From NCBI GenBank assembly GCA_030035585.1, contig CM057464.1, forward strand, positions 76,182,919-76,246,918: a stretch of 64,000 nucleotides of DNA, given 5' to 3'. Below are positions 44,008-55,191 of this stretch, piece by piece (positions within the stretch are counted from its first letter, which is position 1; each line of letters begins with the position of its first letter). Under the pieces are notes generated by a model. That model did no database searches. It was not told the DNA's origin and saw nothing but the letters and a program-made list of their open reading frames with translations. Origin of the DNA: Dugong dugon. Lineage: Eukaryota > Chordata > Mammalia > Sirenia > Dugongidae. A program made the position numbers and the translations under genes.

Positions 44008-45478
44008 GTATTTCAGAATAAACACTGTAATGAAAATTCAATTCAGATATTCTCCATTATATATTAAAAACTCTGTGCATAAATTGTGTTTTATCCTGTT
44101 AGATTTATTTAGATTGTACAGTGGAAAACAAAGCAGTTGTTAGAATGAGGAAATACTTATGAAACGATACATCATTGTCATTAGCTTATGTAGTAGTTAA
44201 ATAAAATTATTCAGTTAGTGTATATGTAAGAGGAAAAGTCAGAGTGGTAAAAACCATTGGAAATGTGTGAATTAAAAGACGTTTTCATTCGTTTAAATAT
44301 GGTTACTTACATTGTAATTCAGAGTTAACAATAATACTGTTAAATCCATTAGAAAATTAATTGTGCCAACTATTGCATACTACTGTGATATTTTTAGATT
44401 ATATTATAGATGTGATGTGTCTCCACCTACAGAGGGGAAAAAGTGTATGTTGATTAATTCTTTTGGATATGAATTTTATTATAATTATGCTTTTATTTTT
44501 ACCTCCAGTTTTAAGACATTTAAAATTTCCCCTTGAAATATACATTTAGAAGAATATAAATCCAGGACATAGTCATTTTCATCAGTATATTTAGAGTATA
44601 ATATCCACTAACAAGAATGATCTCACGCAAGGTAATTCAAGAAAAGATTATGAAGTCCTTCCCCTGCTTCTCCAGGGAATATCCCATTCTTTCTGTCTTT
44701 AAATAAGCACTTGGTTCTTTTCTTGCTAATGTTGTATGTACTCTTGCTTCCTGTTGCATCTGATGTACACATGAAAGCTTTGAGCCTCCATTACTTGTTT
44801 TGAGGTCTGGACATTCTCATTTTTTAGTGATACTGTGACTGCAGAAACACTTCATCATGGTATTTGGAATTTCAAGAGTGTTGCATCAGTTTGGGCTGCT
44901 TTCTGTCCCCCATCTTCTTCCTTGTCTGTTACGTAGCTTTGCTTTGTCCTCAGGTGAGATCAAAAGTATGTTTCTGCAGTTTCCAAATACTTACTGAAAA
45001 GAGCTAGAGTCATGAAGATTTCTAAAAAGTACCTTTCGCAATGCATTCTCTCTCTCACTGTTCTCCAATTTATTGACCTTCTAGGAGTAGTATAAAAAAA
45101 TCTGTCTTTAATAATGGGCCCTTTCTGACAATTCAACACTTAAACATTGTTTTAACACTGTTTTATGGTGATTATTATCTGCTACAATTTTATGTATTTT
45201 AATTATTAACTTATTGATTGCACCTTGAGGCCTTTTACACAGTGAATGCAATTTAAATAATGTCTTGTTAAAGCCATTTAATCTCTATTTACAACTCCGT
45301 TATGTTCCATTCCAGACAGTAATGATAACTCCTTTCTGTGGACTCCGAGGTACATATTCTTTATGTGTAAATGTTATATGAAAAGTTATATTTTGTTAAA
45401 CTTAGACATTCACATTCAGGGTCATTCATAGAGGCTTATGTGATTTTTTTTTTTTTTTTAGAGAGCACTTCTATCTAC
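44008..45478. other. AT-rich intron, nothing recognised
   Basis: No named repeat, exon-like block or RNA gene was recognised; a T run lies at 45447-45460. Confidence 0.3.
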
Positions 45479-45526
45479 CTGAACCCGTTGCTGTCGAGTC
45501 GATTCCAACTTATAGCGACTCTATGT
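45479..45526 (-). mobile_element. AfroSINE tail fragment abutting the RTE element
   Basis: CTGAACCCGTTGCTGTCGAG TCGATTCCAAC then TATAGCGACTCTATG is a SINE 3' tail in reverse complement. It stops where the RTE 3' end begins. Confidence 0.7.
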
Positions 45527-45568
45527 TATTGTTAAGTGCCTTGGAGTTGGTTCTGGCTTATAGCGACC

Positions 45569-45784
45569 CTATGTACAACAGAAAAGAGACATTGCCTGGT
45601 TGTGTGCCATCCTCACAGTCAGTGCTATGTTTGAGCTCATTGTTGCAGCCACTGAGTCAATCAATCTCCTTGACGGTTTTCCTCTTTTTCCCTGACCCTC
45701 TACTTTACCCAACATGATGTCCTTCTCCAGAGACTGGCCCTTCCTGATAACATGTCCAAAGTATGAGAGACGAAGTCTCTCCAT
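45569..45784 (-). pseudogene. RTE ORF C-terminal fragment
   Basis: Reads MERLRLSYFGHVIRKGQSLE KDIMLGKVEGQGKRGKPSRR and then RLIDSV, the conserved C-terminal segment of BovB-type reverse transcriptase proteins (the FGHV.R, LEK.IMLGK.EG and RGRP-like series). Terminal residues are diverged. Confidence 0.88.
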
Positions 45785-46164
45785 CCTTGCTTCTAAGAAG
45801 CCTTCTGGCTGTACTTCTTCCAGGACAGATTTGTTCGTTCTTCTGGCAGTCCATGATATATTCAGTATTCTTCACCAGCATCATAATTCAAAGGCATCAA
45901 CTCTTCTTTGATCTTCCTTATTCATTATCCAGCTTTCACATGCATATGAGGCAATTGAAAATACCGTGGCTTGGGTCAGGCACACCTTAGTCCCCAAAGT
46001 GACCTCTTTGCTTTTTAACACTTGAAAAAGGTCTTTTGCAGCACATTTGCCCAATGCAGTACGTCATTTGATTTCTTGACTGCTGCTTCCATGGGCATTG
46101 ATTGTGGAACCAAGTAAAGGGAAATCTTTGACAACCTCAGTATTTTCTCTTTATGTTGATGTTG

Positions 46165-46335
46165 GAGCTCTGCTGGTGCAGTGATTGAGAGCTACGGCTG
46201 CTAACCAAAAAGTCAGCAGTTCGAATCCACCAGCCAGTCCATGGAAACTCTATAGGGCAGTTCTGCACTGTCCTGTAGGGTCACTATGAGTTGTAATTGA
46301 CTCAATGGCAACAGGTTTTGTTTTGTTTTTCATCA
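46165..46335 (+). mobile_element. AfroSINE (short form) inside the RTE element
   Basis: GAGCTCTGCTGGTGCAGTGA, B box GCAGTTCGAATCCACC (intact), CCATGGAAACTCTATAGGGC directly after it, and tail GTAATTGACTCAATGGCAAC. Perfect TGATGTTG repeats at 46157-46164 and 46336-46343. Confidence 0.93.
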
Positions 46336-47107
46336 TGATGTTGCTTATTGATCCAGTTGTGAGGATTTTTGTTTTCTTTACATTGAAATGTAATCCAGAA
46401 TGAAGGCTGTAGCCTTTGAACTTCATCAGTTAAGTGCTTCACTCTCAGCAAGCAAGGTTGTGTTATCTGCATATTGCAGGTTGTCAATGAGTCTCCCTCC
46501 AATTCTGATGACTTGTTTTTCTTTATATAGTCCAGTTTCTCAGATTATTTGCTCAGCATACAGATTGAATAAGTATGGTGAAAGGATATAACCCTGACAT
46601 ACACCTTTCCTGATTTTAAACCACTCCGTATCCCCTTGTTCTGTTTGAACAACTGCCCCTTGTCCTACTTACAGGTTCCACATGAGCACAAGTAAGTGTT
46701 CTGGAATTCCCATTCTTCACAATGTTATCATAATTTGTTATGATCCACACAGTTGAATACCTTTGCATAGTCAATAAAACACAGATAAATATCTTTCTGG
46801 TATCCTCTGCTTTCAGCCAAGATCTGTCTAACATCAGCAGTGATACCACTGGTTCCACGTCCCCTTGTGAACCCAGTTTGAATTTCTGGCAATTCCCTGC
46901 CGATGTACTGCTACAAACGTTTTTGAGTGGTCTTCAGCAAAATTTTATTTGTGTGTGATATTAATGATCTTGTTCAGTAATTTCAGCATTCTCTTGGATC
47001 ATCTTTCTTTGGAATAGGCACAAATATGGATCTCTTGCAGTTTGTTGGCCAGGTAGCTGTCTTCCAAATTTCTTGGCGTAGACGAGTGAGCAGTTCCAGC
47101 CTTGCAT

Positions 47108-47317
47108 CTATTTTGGTATTCCATCAGTTCCTGGAGCCTTGTTTTTCTTCGGTGCCTTCAGAGCAGCTTGGACTTCTTCTTTCAATACCGTTGGCTCTTG
47201 ATCATATGCTGCCTCCTGAAATGATTGAATGTCAACTGGTTCTTTTTGGTACAGTGACTCTGTGTATTCCTTCCATCTTTTTTTGATACTTCCTGCATCC
47301 TTCAATATTTTGCCCAT
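47108..47317 (-). pseudogene. RTE reverse transcriptase, N-terminal block
   Basis: MGKILKDAGSIKKRWKEYTE, SLYQKEPVDIQSF and the hallmark NKAPGTDGIP of RTE reverse transcriptase block 1. Downstream RT blocks continue in broken frames to about 46400. Confidence 0.9.
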
Positions 47318-47388
47318 AGAATCCTTCAGTATTGCAACTCAAGGGTTGAACTTTTTCTTCAGTATTGTCAGCTTGAGATGAGAAATGC

Positions 47389-47571
47389 TTAGAGTGTTCT
47401 TCCCTTTTGATTTTCTAACTCCAGGTCTTTACACATTTCCTTATAATACTTTAATTTGTTTTCTTGTCCTGCCCTTTGAAATCTTCTGTTCAGCTCTTTT
47501 ACTTCATCATTCCTTCCATTTGCTTTAGCTACTCGATGTTTAAGAGCAAGTTTCCAGGTCTCTTCTGACAT
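47389..47571 (-). pseudogene. RTE ORF fragment between endonuclease and reverse transcriptase
   Basis: MSEETWKLALKHRVAKANGR followed by KELNRRFQRAGQENKLKYYK matches the linker of BovB-type proteins. A frameshift separates it from the RT block. Confidence 0.8.
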
Positions 47572-47710
47572 CCATTTTGGTCTTTATTTTCTTCCCTGTC
47601 TTTTTAATAACCTTTTGCTTTCTTCATCTATAATGCCCTTGATATCATACCACAGCTCATCTGGTCTTTGATCATTAGTATTCACTGTGTCAAATCTATT
47701 CTTGAGATGG

Positions 47711-48391
47711 TGCCTTGGATTGAATTGTGTCCCCCAAAAATGTGTGTCAACTTGGCTAGGCCATGATTCCCAGTGTTGTGTGGTTGTCTAGCATTTTGTG
47801 ATCTGATGTGATTATCCTATTGTTGTAAATACTAACCAGTATGATATTAACGAGGCAGGATTAGAGGTAGTTATGTTAATGAGGCAGGAGTCAGTCTACA
47901 GGATTAGGCTGTATGCTGAGTCAATCTTTTTTGAGATATGAAAGAGAGAAGTGAGCAGAAAAGAGATGGGACCTCCTGCTACCAAGAATGAAGAACCAGG
48001 AGGGGAGCGAGTCTTTTGGACCCAGGTTCCCGGCACTGAGAAGCTCCTAGACCAGGGGAAGATTAACAACAAAGACCTTGAGCTGACAGAGAGAGACAAC
48101 ACTCCCGTGGAGCTGTCTCCCTGAATTCAGAGTTCTAGCCTCTTAAACCGTGAGATGGATTGACACAGTGGCTGCAACAATGGGCTCAAGCATAGCAATA
48201 ACTGTGAGGATGGCACAGGACCAGCAGTGTTTCCTTCTGTTGTGCATGAGGTCGCTATGAGTTGGAACCGACTTGATGGCACCTAATAACAACAGCAACA
48301 ACAACAAACAACGTGAGAGAATAAACTTCTGTTTTCTAAAGCCATCTACTTGTGATATTTCTTTTGATAGCAGCACTAGATAATTAACACA
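47711..48391 (+). mobile_element. MaLR/MLT1-like solo LTR with 5-bp duplication, inserted in the RTE element
   Basis: Starts TGCCTTGGATTGAATTGTGT CCCCCAAAAATG and ends GCAGCACTAGATAATTAACA CA, with GATGG on both sides (47706-47710 and 48392-48396). A 5-bp duplication fits the ERVL/MaLR class. It is the same family as the copy at 8431-8910, in the opposite orientation. An RTE 3' fragment is nested in it. Confidence 0.85.
48156..48311 (+). mobile_element. RTE/BovB 3' end nested in the MaLR-like LTR
   Basis: TGGATTGACACAGTGGCTGC, AATGGGCTCAAGCATAGCAA, GCTATGAGTTGGAACCGACT and TGATGGCACCTAATAACAAC with a CAA-rich tail. CGTGAGA flanks it at 48149-48155 and 48312-48318. This gives at least three levels of nesting at this place: intron, RTE, LTR, RTE. 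Confidence 0.9.
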
Positions 48392-48691
48392 GATGGTCTC
48401 CAAATTCAGATGGGATATACTCAAGGTCATACTCTGGTTCCTGTGGACTGTTTTAATTTTCTTCAGCTTCAAATTGCATGTGAGCATTTGATGGTCTACT
48501 CCACAGTTGGTCTCTGGCTTTGTTCTGACTGATAATACTGAGCTTCTCCTTCATCTCTTTCCATAGATGTGGTCGACTTGATTCCTGTTTATTCTATCTG
48601 GTAAGGTCCACGTGTATAATCATGGTTTACGTTGTTGAAAAAATATATTTGCAATGAAGAAGTCGTTGGTCTTGCAAAATTCTATCACGTG

Positions 48692-48898
48692 CTATCTGGT
48701 GTCGTTTCTGTCACCAAGGCCATGTTTTCCAACTATTGGTCCTTCTTTGTTTCCAGCTTTTGCATGCCTGTCACCAGTAATTATCAGTGCATCTTGAATG
48801 CATATTTGATCAATTTCAGACTGCAGAAGATGGTAATAATCTTCAGTTTCTTCATCTCTGGCATTATTGTTTGGTGTGTAAATTTGAATAATAATCAC
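48692..48898 (-). pseudogene. RTE endonuclease domain, middle block
   Basis: MIIIQIYTPNNNARDEETED YYHLLQSEID and ITGDRHAKAGNKEGPIVGKH GLGDRN. The usual GDxNAK motif is changed to GDRHAK, so the catalytic asparagine is lost. Confidence 0.88.
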
Positions 48899-49011
48899 AT
48901 TAGCTAGTCTTCCTTGTAGGCATATGGATATTATCCTCTCACTGACAGCACTGTATTTCAGGATAGATCTTGAAATGTTCCTTTTAATGATAAATGCGAT
49001 GCCATTCCTCT

Positions 49012-49215
49012 TTAATTTGTCACTGCTGGCGTAGGAAACCGTATGATTTCTGATTCAGAATGGCCAACTATAGTCCATTTCAGCTGACTGATGCCTAGAA
49101 TATTGATCTTTATGCATTCCATTTCATTTTTTACTTCTTCCAGTTTTCCTAGATTCATACTTTGTACATTCCATGTTCCAATTATTAATGGGTGTTTACA
49201 GGTGTCTCTTCTCAT
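49012..49215 (-). pseudogene. RTE endonuclease domain, N-terminal block
   Basis: IIGTWNVQSMNLGKLEEVKN followed by EMECIKINILGISQLKWT is the start of the apurinic-endonuclease domain. It is disconnected from the middle block by a frameshift. Confidence 0.88.
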
Positions 49216-49337
49216 TTTGAGTCATGCCACATCAATAAATGAAGGTCCTGAAAGCTTTACTCCATCCATGTCATTAAGGTTGACTCTACTTTGAGGAAGC
49301 AGCTCTTCCCTAGCCATATTTTGAGTGCCTTCCAACC

Positions 49338-49488
49338 TGTGGTTAAGAGCTTGGCTGCTAACCAAAGGTCAGCAGTTCAAATCCACCAGCCACTCCTTGG
49401 AAACCCTGCGGGAGCAGTTTTACTCTGTCCTTACAGGGTCGCTATGAGTGGGAATCGACTGGATGGCAATAGGTTTGCTTTTTGGTTT
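49338..49488 (+). mobile_element. AfroSINE (short form) inside the RTE element
   Basis: TGTGGTTAAGAGCTTGGCTG, GCAGTTCAAATCCACCAGCC, CTTGGAAACCCTGC directly and tail GGGAATCGACTGGATGGCAA. TTCCAACC repeats at 49330-49337 and 49489-49496. Removing it restores a continuous RTE reading. Confidence 0.93.
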
Positions 49489-49757
49489 TTCCAACCCGAG
49501 GGGCTTATCCTTCGGCACTATATCCAACAGTGTTCCACTGCTATTCATAAAGTTTTCACTGGCTGATTTTTGTAGACGTAGATTTCCAGGTCCTTCTTCC
49601 TAGTCTGTTTTAGTATGGGAACTCCACTGAAGCCTGTCCAGCATGGGTGACTCTGCTGGTATTTGAAATATTGGTGACATAACTTCTAGCATCACAGCAA
49701 CACGCAAGCCACCACAGTACGACGAACTATCAGATCGACAGGTGGAGCGACCCTATA

Positions 49758-51201
49758 GTATGTATAAATTTATTACCTAGAGAAAAGGTGTAAATTATTC
49801 TTTTTATGGGGAAGTGAAATCTGGACAGGAAGGTAGATGGATTTAATGTAGTACTACTAGGAATAAACAAGACTTAGCTTAAGCCACTATTGGTAAGAGA
49901 GAAAGAACCCTTAACATCATCACATAAAGCCCAGTCCCTATGTTAATACTTTCCTGAGTATCTGAGCCGTCGGTGTCTCCTTACCCCTACCCCCTTTTTA
50001 ATCTCAACTAGATTTTAATTGTCTGTATAGCAGGGATTCTATCTTGACGTTTACGTTCTGATCCACCTCATTGCGTTGGATAAAATGCTCTGTACCTAGT
50101 TTTTCCTTAATATGTCTTCAGTGGTTGAAAATGGATCTAGATATGTCAGACCGTTAGTTTTCTTTATTAAAAGTCCCAGGATATGCTGCTTTTTGTTGTT
50201 GTTTTTGCTATTGTTTATTGTTGCTCAATTCATATTTGACTCTAGCTGTTTTAATAAAGACATACTTTTCATTTTAAAGTTATAATTGATTAGGAATGTG
50301 TTGTCATTCCGAAGGAACCCCTCCAGCTGGATAATTTGCTGTTCTGATCTTTGCTTATAAGTGGTTTATTCTTAGAACAAGTGAACTGTGAGTGCCTGAG
50401 TAAATTTCTTGTGGTATTTTTTTCTTTGTAAAGATAAACCAGAGTTCTAAAGGAGAACATTTTCTTTACTGTTTGTAGAGTTTATTTAGAGTGAAGGAAA
50501 AAACAGCTGTTAATCAGGGATATAATATTTGAGGTTGATGATAGAAGCAAATGAAGTAAAGAAACAATGTCATCCTTTTTCTTAGAAACATATTTAATAT
50601 TTTAACTGACTTTTAGAAATGATGGATAAGTTAACGCATGGTTAAGTAATTTGGAGTGATTTGTTCGAGTGGGAAATGCGTTCTGCAGTATGTCTGGCAC
50701 TTTTTGTAAATATAACTCTATCTGTAGGAACTCACTGTATGAGAATAGGTATTATTATTGTTTTGCAAAGTAACACCTTGAAACTTAGTGAATTTACTAG
50801 TGAGTAGAAGCTCCAGTATTCACATGACCTTTTTGTCTGTTGTATAGGCAGTATACCAGGACCACTGGATAAGTTTTAGTGGTATTGTCTTCTTCATTTA
50901 GAAAGATGAAAAATGAAGATAGAAAATTAAAAAAAACAAAAAACAGAGAAATAGGCATTTTGATGCACCCAGCTAACTACTGGGGGCCTAAATTTAGCTA
51001 AGGGGAAAAAAAATTCTATGATCCTCATTTTTGGAAACAAGTATAATTTTATTAGACTAGAAGAGCTTACATATTCATATTAATTAAACTATATATATAC
51101 ACCAGTGTTTTAAGGGTGATGAGTAAAAAAAATACACATTAAGACATACTCCTCACCTTAAGGAGGAGCATCGTCTATACTAGACGGATAAAATTTCTAC
51201 C
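49758..51201. other. AT-rich intron, nothing recognised
   Basis: No named repeat or exon signal was recognised. Confidence 0.3.
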
Positions 51202-51214
51202 TAATTATAATACA

Positions 51215-51370
51215 GAAACCCCGGTGGCATAGTGGTTAAGAGCTATGGCTGCTAACCAAAAGGTCGGCAGTTGGAATCCACCAGACGCTCCTTAGAAACC
51301 GTATGGGGCAGTTCTACTCTGTCCTGTAGGGTCGCTATGAGTCAGAATTGACTTGACTGCAACAGGTTTT
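51215..51370 (+). mobile_element. AfroSINE (short form) with perfect 13-bp target-site duplication
   Basis: GAAACCCCGGTGGCATAGTG head, GGCTGCTAACCAAAAGGTCG, CTCCTTAGAAACCGTATGGG and tail GTCAGAATTGACTTGACTGC. Perfect TAATTATAATACA repeats at 51202-51214 and 51371-51383 make this a well-kept copy. Confidence 0.95.
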
Positions 51371-51549
51371 TAATTATAATACAATTGTTGAATTACCTTC
51401 CAATTAATCATAAACTCTTTGAGAGCCAGAGACCGTATTTTTTGAGGTTTAAATTTAAGTAACATTTATTGGATACTTGAAAATCTTTATTATGTTGTAA
51501 CTGAATAAATAAAACACTAGCCTTCTGAACAGAGTAGCTCAGCTTGTTT

Positions 51550-51780
51550 TAGAACGCAGTGTGGCATGGTGGGGAGAATGTGGACTTTGGAATCAGACCA
51601 GAGCTTCTACCTCAGCTACCAATTATTAGCCATGTGACTTTGGATAAGTCAGCCTTTCTCAACTTTACTTTTCTCATTCCTCTCAACTGGGGTTAATGAT
51701 GGAGTTGTTATGAGGATTACATATGATAATACTTTTAGTATGCCCATTATACAGTACATTTTCAATAAAATGCCCTACCC
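51550..51780 (+). mobile_element. MIR SINE relic, nearly full length
   Basis: GTGTGGCATGGTGGGGAGAA, GACTTTGGAATCAGACC, TTAGCCATGTGACTTTGGAT AAGTCA, GTTATGAGGATTACATATGA and TTCAATAAAATGCC follow MIR in sense order. Confidence 0.8.
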
Positions 51781-51789
51781 TTAGTTCTG

Positions 51790-52865
51790 ATTTAATATGA
51801 GATAGCAAGTGATAATAAGTACAGTGGAGAGTGGGAATTCAGGAGTGAGACACTTCTTCCACCTAGGAGACTTAGGCCTTCATGGAGAAGTTAATACTTG
51901 AATTGAACCCTGAAAGATGGTAGGATTTGGACATACAGTATTGGGATTGCATGAGTAATTTATGATGCATGAAATGTTTATATAAAGCCTGTTTGTAATA
52001 ATGCAGGACCTTTTATACCATGGTTTGGCTAAAGACACAGAATTATTACTTAAATAGATGAGTCTTATATTGTACCTCTGTAAAAGCAGAGAGCATGTTA
52101 TTAAATCTCGGTGAAAGTATTCCTGCTGGATGCTGAGAAATTACAGGCTGGTTTCATTGCTGTCCAGTGATCTTACTTAATTCAGAGAGAGAGAGGTTAG
52201 AAAATCTAAATGAATAGTTACCTGCTACATCTGTTTTGCTTTTCCTTTAAAATGTCAGATGGTCAAAGAAAGTAGCGAGTGCTGAGCTGAAATCTATCCA
52301 GAGTTGAATTTTCTAATGAATGCCAAAATGCTAACTTTTAAGTAGCCATTTAAAAAATATCGTTTTGGCTCTGAGTGGATAAAAAAAGATTTAGATCAGT
52401 GCCTCTCAAATTTTTTGTTTGTCACACATTTTGGGATACTTGACTTTTGGGAGGCATGCTTGAAGATTTTAAGTTGAATCTGTGGAAGTTGTCTTTGCAG
52501 AATCACTTGTGTCACCCTTCAGCATTGTGCCATCGTCAGAATAGAATTGTTGACTGCCCTGACTTCAGTGTTTTACTTATTCTAGTGAACACTTGCACGG
52601 TCTTTCCTTGGCTTTACTTTGTACTTTCTACTTCTCACATGAAGCAATTTTGTCTTTCTAAAAATTGTATCCGAAGACCTACTCAGCTCTGGGTCCTCCC
52701 TGGTTTATGTCACAATAACTGTCTGTCTCCAGTTGCATCAAGATATTTATCCTTTGATCAAAAGTTGAAGGACTGGTTCACAAAGGTTTATGGGGTACTT
52801 TGATTAGATAAATTCTAGACAACATCAATGCCACAGATATTCAGCATCCCTAAGGCAGTATTAAG
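51790..52865. other. Intron, nothing recognised
   Basis: The 118-codon open frame at 52447-52803 has no recognisable similarity and no flanking splice signals that I would trust. Confidence 0.3.
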
Positions 52866-53060
52866 GAGCACTAGTGGCACAGTGGTCAAGCGCTTGGCTG
52901 CTAACCGAAAGGTCTGTAGTTGGAACCCACCAGCTGCCACCAGATGTGGCAGTGTGCTTTCATAAAGATTACAGCCTTGGAAAGTCTATGGAACAGTTCT
53001 ACTCTGTCTTAAAACGGTCACTATGGGTCGAAATTGACTCCAAGGCAACGGGTCTGATTT
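52866..53060 (+). mobile_element. AfroSINE (long form)
   Basis: GAGCACTAGTGGCACAGTGG, GCTTGGCTGCTAACCGAAAG, long-form GATGTGGCAGTGTGCTTTCA and TAAAGATTACAGCC, tail GGTCGAAATTGACTCCAAGG. Confidence 0.9.
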
Positions 53061-53099
53061 GCTTTAAGGCTGTATTATATTCTGTTTAGAGAGTTTAGT

Positions 53100-53770
53100 G
53101 CCCCAGGACACAGCTTGTTTGTTTGCTTTTCTGTATCCACACTCACTCCCTCAGTGATCTTATCCTGTTTTATGGCTTTAAATACTATCTATAAACTGCT
53201 GACTCCTAAATTTTATCTCTAGCCTAGACTTCTCCCAGAGCTATAGACCCAAATATCCAACTGCCTACTTATAATCTAGATTCTGCACCATAATGTTTAT
53301 AAGGTATCTCAAACTTAATGAGATGAAAACTAAGCTCCTGATCCATCAAAAACAAAAAACAAAAAAAAAAACCAAACCCGTTGCCATCGAGTCCATCCCG
53401 ACTCATAGCGACTCTAGCATACCCCAAACCAGCTCCTCCTACCGTCTTGCCCATCTTAGTTAATTCTCCTTTTTTAATTGCTCAGGATAAAAACCTAAAT
53501 ATATGTAATCTTTGACTTCATCTTTCTCTTATACCTGGTCTGTGAGCAAATCCTGTCGGCTCTACCTTTAAAGTGGGTCACTTCTCACCATCTCTACTGC
53601 AACAACTCTGGTCCATACCACCACCATCTCTTATGTGGATTGTTGAAACAACTTCCTAACTGCTCTCTCAGTTTCTGCCTTAGAAGATTTATCAGTGATA
53701 ATAGAAGCAGTTGGAAGTAAGATTATTGTTTGGGCCAATATTTTGCCTGAAAAGGGGTTTTAAATCCCTT
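53100..53770 (+). mobile_element. L2 LINE relic interrupted by a SINE fragment
   Basis: AAGGTATCTCAAACTTAATG AGATGAAAACTAAGCTCC, AATCTTTGACTTCATCTTTC TC, CAAATCCTGTCGGCTCTACC and TCCTAACTGCTCTCTCAGTT are sense L2 blocks in order. Confidence 0.7.
53347..53416 (-). mobile_element. AfroSINE tail fragment (severely truncated)
   Basis: A-rich start then AACCAAACCCGTTGCCATCG AGTCCATCCC and GACTCATAGCGACTCTAG, only the 3' tail of the SINE in reverse complement. Confidence 0.8.
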
Positions 53771-54106
53771 CAAGTCCTTAAACAGAATCTCTAATACCCT
53801 TTAGAGTTTCATGGTGTAAATATTGGGAGGTGATTTTTCATCCCAAGTATCATCAATTGATCATAATATAAGAGCTTTTCAGTATGACCTCTGTGAATGT
53901 CTGAATTGGAGTAGAACAGCCTCTTGATGGACAGTTACCCTGTATATCCTAAACATATTACTACTCTTAAAATAATGAGATTATAATGAGGTGCACTCAC
54001 TACCAAAAATATACTGAACATCATTTATCTTTTTGATGATTTAGAATGAACTTCAGAATATAGAACTGCTTCAGACTGATCATTAGGAACATCAATTATT
54101 ATTGCG

Positions 54107-54514
54107 TAGGCTGGATACTCTAGAGAAGCAAAACCAGTGAAGCATGTATATATGTGTGTGTTATTTCAAGGAAATGGCTTGCGCAGTTGTGGAGGCTGAC
54201 AGTTCCCAAATCTATGGGTCAGGCATCAGGCTGGCGGCTTCTTCTGACTCATGTGGTTGCAGGGGCTGACAGACCCAAAATCTGCAGGTCAGGCGGCAGG
54301 CTGCTGGCTCACGTACCAAGAACCAGAGGTCAGATGATGACAAGTTGGTTGCAAGATCAAGAGAGAGAGAGAGTTTGCCAGAACATCCACATATATTGAA
54401 TGCAGGTCACATCCCCAAGGAAACTCCCCTTACATCAGATCACAAGGTGGAGGATCATTAACAGAATACTGAGAATCATGGCCTAGCCAAGTTGACACAT
54501 ATCATTAAACATCA
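54107..54514 (-). mobile_element. ERVL-type LTR, 3' LTR of a decayed provirus
   Basis: TGGATACTCTAGAGAAGCAA, GGAAATGGCTTGCGCAGTTG TGGAGGCTG and CATGGCCTAGCCAAGTTGAC ACATATCATTAAACATCA form an MLT2/ERVL-like LTR in reverse complement. A purine-rich tract (AAGGGGTGGACC on the minus strand) precedes its start, as expected at a 3' LTR. It contains a partial duplication (two GGGGCTGACAG/GGTCAGGC segments). Confidence 0.8.
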
Positions 54515-54707
54515 CGGTCCACCCCTTGTCAGCTTGGCACCTGTATACATTTCCTTAAACCGTACATAATCTCTAAATAAAGGCAGTTGTAAAGTCATAC
54601 TTGCACCTAACATGATACAACTAACGTGTACAACTAAAAATGTAGTATCCCATTTACATCTTATAAGTAATGAGAGAGGTAAGAAAACAAAAATGTGTAT
54701 ATATATT

Positions 54708-54850
54708 CCAATCCCATTGCTGTTGAGTCAATTCTGACTCATAGTGACCCTGTAGAACAGAGTAGAACAGCCCCGTAGGGTTTCCAAGGAGCAGCTGATG
54801 GATTCAGACTACCAACCTTTTGCTCTTAACCACTGCACCACGAGGGCTCC
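54708..54850 (-). mobile_element. AfroSINE (short form) inside the ERVL element
   Basis: CCAATCCCATTGCTGTTGAG, GACTCATAGTGACCCTGTAG, CCCGTAGGGTTTCCAAGGAG and TTAACCACTGCACCACGAGG; (TA)n-like flanks. No long-form block. Confidence 0.92.
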
Positions 54851-54902
54851 ATATATATGTATGTATGTATGTGTATGTGTGTATGTAGACATACATGTGT
54901 AA
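54851..54902. repeat. (TATG)n / (TG)n microsatellite
   Basis: Imperfect TATG and TG repeats next to the SINE head. Confidence 0.75.
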
Positions 54903-55191
54903 TAAAACAGGGAAGAAATACTCGTAACAGTTATAATCCTCGTTTCTGCAACTGGTCACACGGACGTAACTGGTATTTAGAACTACCTTCTTTCACCATC
55001 CATTCTGTATTCCCTTTGCCTTCAGGAAGCACCATGGTCATAGTTCTTTCCCTTGTGGGGTGACCGAAACCTTCATTCCTGAAGGGTCTGGGCCATTAGT
55101 ATTCATGTCAGAATTGGGTTGCTGTAGTTTTCCATTGACTTTAATCACAGGACATGGTAGTACTAAGAGATGCCTCCAGACATACTGTTCT

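Larger units (their letters stand above)
45527..49757 (-). mobile_element. RTE/BovB-type LINE, near full length, antisense, with nested insertions
   Basis: After removing the insertions at 46165-46335, 47711-48391 and 49338-49488, about 3.2 kb of RTE sequence remains, close to the usual full length. In minus-strand order it has a 5' region near 49757, endonuclease fragments, reverse transcriptase fragments and the 3' end at about 45527. Coding is broken by many frameshifts. RTE/BovB LINEs are known in afrotherians and are noted for horizontal transfer between vertebrates. Its 3' end (TGACTCATAG-like block and CAAn tail) matches the AfroSINE tail. Confidence 0.9.

Noticed and set aside
52447..52803. 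A 118-codon open frame
   Set aside because: No similarity, no promoter or splice support, and composition like the surrounding intron.
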